DNA from: CAZVAN01 sp964625245
GTDB lineage: Bacteria > Patescibacteriota > Saccharimonadia > Saccharimonadales > UBA10212
Length of the DNA stretch: 25,143 bases
Direction: 5' to 3'
Assembly: GCA_964625245.1 (NCBI GenBank)
Contig: CAZVAN010000016.1
Location: 1 to 25,143, forward strand
Below, piece after piece: positions 22,248 through 25,143 of this stretch. The number at the start of each line of letters is the position of its first letter. Positions within the stretch are counted from its first letter, which is position 1. The notes beneath the pieces are model-generated. The model was not told the DNA's origin. It saw only the letters and a program-made list of their open reading frames with translations, and did no database searches. The translations under genes were made by a program, and so were the position numbers.

Positions 22248-22871
22248 ATGCAGCCAAATCATTTTGATCCCACCCCAACTGATGGCCCGCCAAAGGTGCC
22301 GACAGATTCGCCTACCTTTCCTGCTAACAGCTCCGATATTGTGGGTCAGCCTGTAAAACTCACTCCAGCTATAGAAAATCCACTCCTTCTTGAAGCCAAA
22401 CAGCCAGACATGCCCGTACCAGTGGTAAGGGTTCTTAGCGTGCGCGGCGTAGAATACGGCATGATGACCATAGCCCTATGGATTAGCGCCTCAACTTTAG
22501 CGTGGGTGGTACTAAATATGCTCAACGGCAGCAAAGGCTTTAATTATTTGGTTGTACCAACCTCAGCTCTAGTAGTCTGTGTGCCTATTTTTGGGCTGTT
22601 ATTCTTGCGTCTTAAGCGTGCCGAGATGGCAAATCCAGACTTAAGGCTTGACCCGTCCAAGCGGCGATGGTCGCAGACTACCCAAATGCTGGCCTACCTG
22701 GCTTGCTTAATAAACCTAATCTTTTTTGTATATATGGTTCTGCAACACTTCAGTGCCGATAAACCAAAACCCATTAGCAAAGCAATCGTTAATCTAGTTG
22801 TGATATTGGCTATTGCGGGCGGCATCTTAGCCTACTACTGGCTCGATGAACATCGCTTGCGGAAGGCCTAG
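22248..22871 (+). CDS. Four-helix membrane protein (DUF5671-like)
   Basis: The 207-residue product has a proline-rich cytosolic N-terminus (1-60) and four membrane helices (about 72-92, 98-121, 146-166, 178-198). The segment VRGVEYGMMTIALWISASTL resembles DUF5671-type proteins of candidate-phyla bacteria, which have four helices; I cannot confirm the family by search. No catalytic residues are seen. The pilin-like gene starts 17 nt downstream, so the two probably form an operon. Confidence 0.8.
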   Translation: MQPNHFDPTPTDGPPKVPTDSPTFPANSSDIVGQPVKLTPAIENPLLLEAKQPDMPVPVVRVLSVRGVEYGMMTIALWISASTLAWVVLNMLNGSKGFNYLVVPTSALVVCVPIFGLLFLRLKRAEMANPDLRLDPSKRRWSQTTQMLAYLACLINLIFFVYMVLQHFSADKPKPISKAIVNLVVILAIAGGILAYYWLDEHRLRKA

Positions 22872-22888
22872 GGCCTAGTAAGGGCAAA

Positions 22889-23713
22889 ATGATGAGGAGA
22901 TACTACATCGGACTTGCCATCATAATGACACTCGTTCTGGGCTCTTTTGTCTATGCTATTTCTCAGGCCGGCGACGCTAAAACCGACAAAAAAACGTTAG
23001 ATAAAATGACGGAAATATCCTCTAAGCTCGATACTTACATATATAGCAATGACTATAATATCCCCACGAGTCTTGAATTGGCTGGCGTCAAGGACGTGCC
23101 AAGTACGATTACCTATCAAAGACTAGGCGGTGGCACATATAAAGTTTGTGCCACCTATAGGACTGCTAGTAATACTTTTGATGCTGGCTGGTTCTCGTTA
23201 TTGGGCGGGTCATTATTTGGCCAATCCGGTGGCGTTGAGCCGGCGCTTACATCGGATAACAGTTACTTAGACAGTTCAAGATTTACTTATAATCACAAAA
23301 AGGGGCAGACCTGCCAAACAGTTAAACCCCTAAACCCTGGAACCAGCTATAGCGGAGACACTAACGCTACCAGCGCCGCTGCCAATCGGGGAGTATACGT
23401 AAATTGCAGTATTTACAGTGAATCATATGGGGGCAAGCGTACTGCCAAGATAAAGTCAATCGATACAGCCAACCACATCATTTATCTAGACACGGCCTAC
23501 ATTCAGAATTACCAGCAGGGAGACGGTTACGTATCAAATCCTTCCGAGATATCTTCTATTTCCTACAATGAAAATACCAGTTTTTATGACATGTCATGTT
23601 CGAAAATCGATGACTCAAATATTACGGCGGGTCAAAAAGCCGACTTTTATGTGAATTCTCAGGACGACACTTCTACGGGTAGAGTCGAGGTCATATCTAC
23701 TTTACCTGTGTAA
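22889..23713 (+). CDS. Pilin-like exported protein with N-terminal anchor
   Basis: Two adjacent ATG codons (22889, 22892) lie behind AAGGG, with the second at better spacing. The 274-residue product has an N-terminal hydrophobic helix (about 6-24), a helix with LDKMTEISSKLDTYIYSNDY, and a strand pair ITYQRLGGGTYKVCATY. This order (N-terminal helix, helix extension, YxxxGGxYxxCA) is typical of type IV pilin-like proteins in candidate-phyla bacteria, though no prepilin peptidase site (G/A-FTLIE) is seen. A Ser/Thr/Asn-rich domain with four cysteines in total follows. It is surface-exposed or secreted; the role is unknown. Confidence 0.8.
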   Translation: MMRRYYIGLAIIMTLVLGSFVYAISQAGDAKTDKKTLDKMTEISSKLDTYIYSNDYNIPTSLELAGVKDVPSTITYQRLGGGTYKVCATYRTASNTFDAGWFSLLGGSLFGQSGGVEPALTSDNSYLDSSRFTYNHKKGQTCQTVKPLNPGTSYSGDTNATSAAANRGVYVNCSIYSESYGGKRTAKIKSIDTANHIIYLDTAYIQNYQQGDGYVSNPSEISSISYNENTSFYDMSCSKIDDSNITAGQKADFYVNSQDDTSTGRVEVISTLPV

Positions 23714-23763
23714 TTCTGCAATCGAATTTAGTCCACAAAACCAACAGCTTACCAGCGACCAAC

Positions 23764-23772
23764 TGCTACAAT
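23764..23772 (+). promoter_or_regulatory. Extended -10 before the nuclease gene
   Basis: TGCTACAAT is an extended -10 ending 8 nt before the ATG at 23781, without a Shine-Dalgarno. Confidence 0.5.
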
Positions 23773-23780
23773 GGTAGCTA

Positions 23781-24575
23781 ATGGCATATGAGAGAAAAGC
23801 CCCATACAAACCGGGGCAGACGGCGGCCTTTAAGTTAAGCCGCAGTAAAATTGACCTGTTCATGCAGTGTCCGCGCTGTTTTTGGTTAGAGGCACGTAAA
23901 GAAATTAAGCGACCATCCAGTCCGCCTTTTTTAATCAACACAGCGATTGATACTCTTTTGAAGATTGAGTTTGATACTTATCGAGCCAAAAGCGAGCAGC
24001 ATCCATGGCAAATAGAATTTAAAGTGAATGCTAAACCGTTCGCTCATGATGACATGGATCGCTGGCGTGACGCTCTAAGGCGTGGTGTTCGTGTATTGCA
24101 CAAGCCAACCAACCTTCTAATAACTGGCGGGGTGGACGATGTGTGGGTTAATTCCAAAGGTGAGCTCATTGTCGTGGATTATAAAGCTACAGCCAAAACT
24201 GGAGAGATTGAAGATTTAGGGCCAGAGGGCACGTGGCATGATATGTACCGACGACAGATGGAAGTCTACCAGTGGCTCCTACGCGGTGAAGGCCACAAAG
24301 TCAGTGACACGGGATACTTCGTTTACGCCAACGGCATTGCCGCGGCGGATGGGTTTTTTAATAAGGTAGAATTCCGCACCAATGTTTTTCCCTACAGGGG
24401 TAGCGATGAATGGATAGAGCCAACATTGGTTAAAATTAAAGAATGCCTGGAGAGCGATGATATACCGCCAGTGGGGAAGAAAGTCATGGATCAAACTAAA
24501 CCCTGCGAGTACTGCACCTACGCCCGCGACCGCACAGAACTTACCCTAAAAGCTCTCCAAAAACGGAAAAAATAA
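23781..24575 (+). CDS. PD-(D/E)XK nuclease, Cas4/RecB-like, with four cysteines
   Basis: The 264-residue product has LSRSKIDLFMQCPRCFWLEA near the start, GGVDDVW (Asp119/Asp120), the catalytic IVVDYKATAK (Asp133, Lys135), the RRQMEVYQWLL helix, and CEYCTYARDR at the end. Cys30, Cys33, Cys242 and Cys245 are placed as in iron-sulfur-containing Cas4 and AddB-type nucleases, although the exact spacing differs from classical Cas4. No CRISPR array or other cas gene is present, so a role in DNA repair or processing is more likely than adaptation. The hydrolase gene overlaps its stop by one base. Confidence 0.9.
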   Translation: MAYERKAPYKPGQTAAFKLSRSKIDLFMQCPRCFWLEARKEIKRPSSPPFLINTAIDTLLKIEFDTYRAKSEQHPWQIEFKVNAKPFAHDDMDRWRDALRRGVRVLHKPTNLLITGGVDDVWVNSKGELIVVDYKATAKTGEIEDLGPEGTWHDMYRRQMEVYQWLLRGEGHKVSDTGYFVYANGIAAADGFFNKVEFRTNVFPYRGSDEWIEPTLVKIKECLESDDIPPVGKKVMDQTKPCEYCTYARDRTELTLKALQKRKK

Positions 24576-25143
24576 TGCAAGTGAATCCTATAGAGCTTGA
24601 AGTTAACGGCCAAAACCTTAGGGGAAATCTCTACAAGGCAGAGGACCCGAAGCCTCTTGCGTTTCTTTTTCTTCATGGTTGGACGGGTATGCCGAATGAG
24701 GATGCCGCTAAAATCATGGCCCAAAACGGCTTTACATGTATGACTTTCAGTTTGAGCGGTCACAACAATAGCGATGGGAAAATTGAAGAACAAACCCGTC
24801 AGAAATCATTTCAAGAGGTAATCGCCGCCTATAATTTTTTAAAAACTAAACTACTTAGTAATTCAAGAATCGGCGTGGTCGGTACCAGCTACGGCAGTTA
24901 TCTGGCTGCAGTACTGAGTTCAGAGGTCGAAGTGTCGTGTATGTCGCTCAGAGTGCCCGCTAATTATCGAGACGAGCTCTTTGATGAACTGCAGATAGGC
25001 CAAGGCGCTGATAACCCGGAAGTTGTGCAGTGGCGAAAACTTAAATTGGACTTTAATGAAACCAGCGCACTTAGGGCGGTCCATTCATTCAACGGCCCAA
25101 TCCAGATCATCGAGGCAGGTGATGATGATCGTGTCTCCCATCA
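24575..25143 (+). CDS. Alpha/beta hydrolase, 3'-partial
   Basis: The frame begins at an ATG overlapping the nuclease stop (TAATG) and runs off the window after 189 codons. The product has the oxyanion-loop motif FLHGWTG, the nucleophile elbow GTSYGSY (Ser105), and near the edge IEAGDDDRVSH, which should hold the catalytic aspartate and histidine. The motifs fit the dienelactone hydrolase or acyl-peptidase-like branch of the fold. There is no signal peptide. The substrate is unknown. Confidence 0.88.
   Translation, partial: MQVNPIELEVNGQNLRGNLYKAEDPKPLAFLFLHGWTGMPNEDAAKIMAQNGFTCMTFSLSGHNNSDGKIEEQTRQKSFQEVIAAYNFLKTKLLSNSRIGVVGTSYGSYLAAVLSSEVEVSCMSLRVPANYRDELFDELQIGQGADNPEVVQWRKLKLDFNETSALRAVHSFNGPIQIIEAGDDDRVSH

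Noticed and set aside
23781..24575. CRISPR-associated locus because of the Cas4-like protein
   Set aside because: No repeat-spacer array and no other cas gene is present in the window.
1..25143. tRNA or rRNA genes, insertion sequences, prophage or attachment sites
   Set aside because: No cloverleaf, rRNA, transposase or integrase sequence or flanking duplications were recognised on either strand by eye.

Overview
The window looks like a chromosomal segment of a small-genome, Gram-positive-like member of the Candidate Phyla Radiation, most probably Candidatus Saccharibacteria (TM7). This is inference from gene content and protein style: compact translation proteins, a class I lysyl-tRNA synthetase, a short prolyl-tRNA synthetase without room for the editing insertion, many single-pass proteins with basic juxtamembrane stretches, and signal peptidase, LytR-CpsA-Psr and CAAX-type membrane proteases. 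TGA acts as a stop at the end of several genes (for example prfA, msrA and the rhodopsin-like gene), so this is not a UGA-glycine lineage such as Gracilibacteria. There is one scaffold gap of exactly 100 N (18713-18812).

Layout. 1-2227: a cluster of four small tail-anchored or single-pass proteins of unknown function, two on each strand; three share a Y-R/K-R-D-Y/F-T-like N-terminal motif and two have similar extracytoplasmic domains. 2325-3934: parA-parB. 3964-7102: signal peptidase I (minus), divergent from a LytR-CpsA-Psr protein and a polytopic membrane protein. 7103-7226: an intergenic stretch dense in inverted repeats. 7319-8596: a membrane-anchored HtrA-like protease. 8593-11151 (minus): a small unknown protein, rpmE, prfA, prmC. 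11348-14639: rpsB-tsf, frr, rseP (site-2 protease). 14620-17248: CPBP protease, proS, greA. 17298-18712: class I lysS, cut by the gap; after the gap lies the 3' end of an unrelated gene that continues in frame only by accident. 19276-25143: accessory-looking genes: an unknown protein behind a near-consensus promoter, msrA, an FMN-reductase-like flavoprotein, a minimal zincin, a heliorhodopsin-family protein, a four-helix membrane protein, a pilin-like secreted protein, a Cas4/RecB-like nuclease, and a truncated alpha/beta hydrolase.

The most notable item is the heliorhodopsin-family gene at 21343-22158. The protein keeps family signatures along its length (RWIEYS in helix 3, GxxxGVLPW in helix 5, GER-Y and ALAWQ in helix 7), but the residue aligned with the retinal-binding lysine is Ala257. 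The active-site histidines also appear to be lost, while the counterion Glu123 is kept. It looks like a heliorhodopsin that no longer carries retinal by a Schiff base, next to a methionine sulfoxide reductase and a flavoprotein.

A second window-wide pattern concerns transcription starts. Many genes have a TATAAT-like hexamer, often with an extended TGn, only 6-13 nt before the ATG and no Shine-Dalgarno, which implies leaderless mRNAs. rpsB, frr, greA, the 19276 gene and the rhodopsin-like gene instead have Shine-Dalgarno-like leaders.
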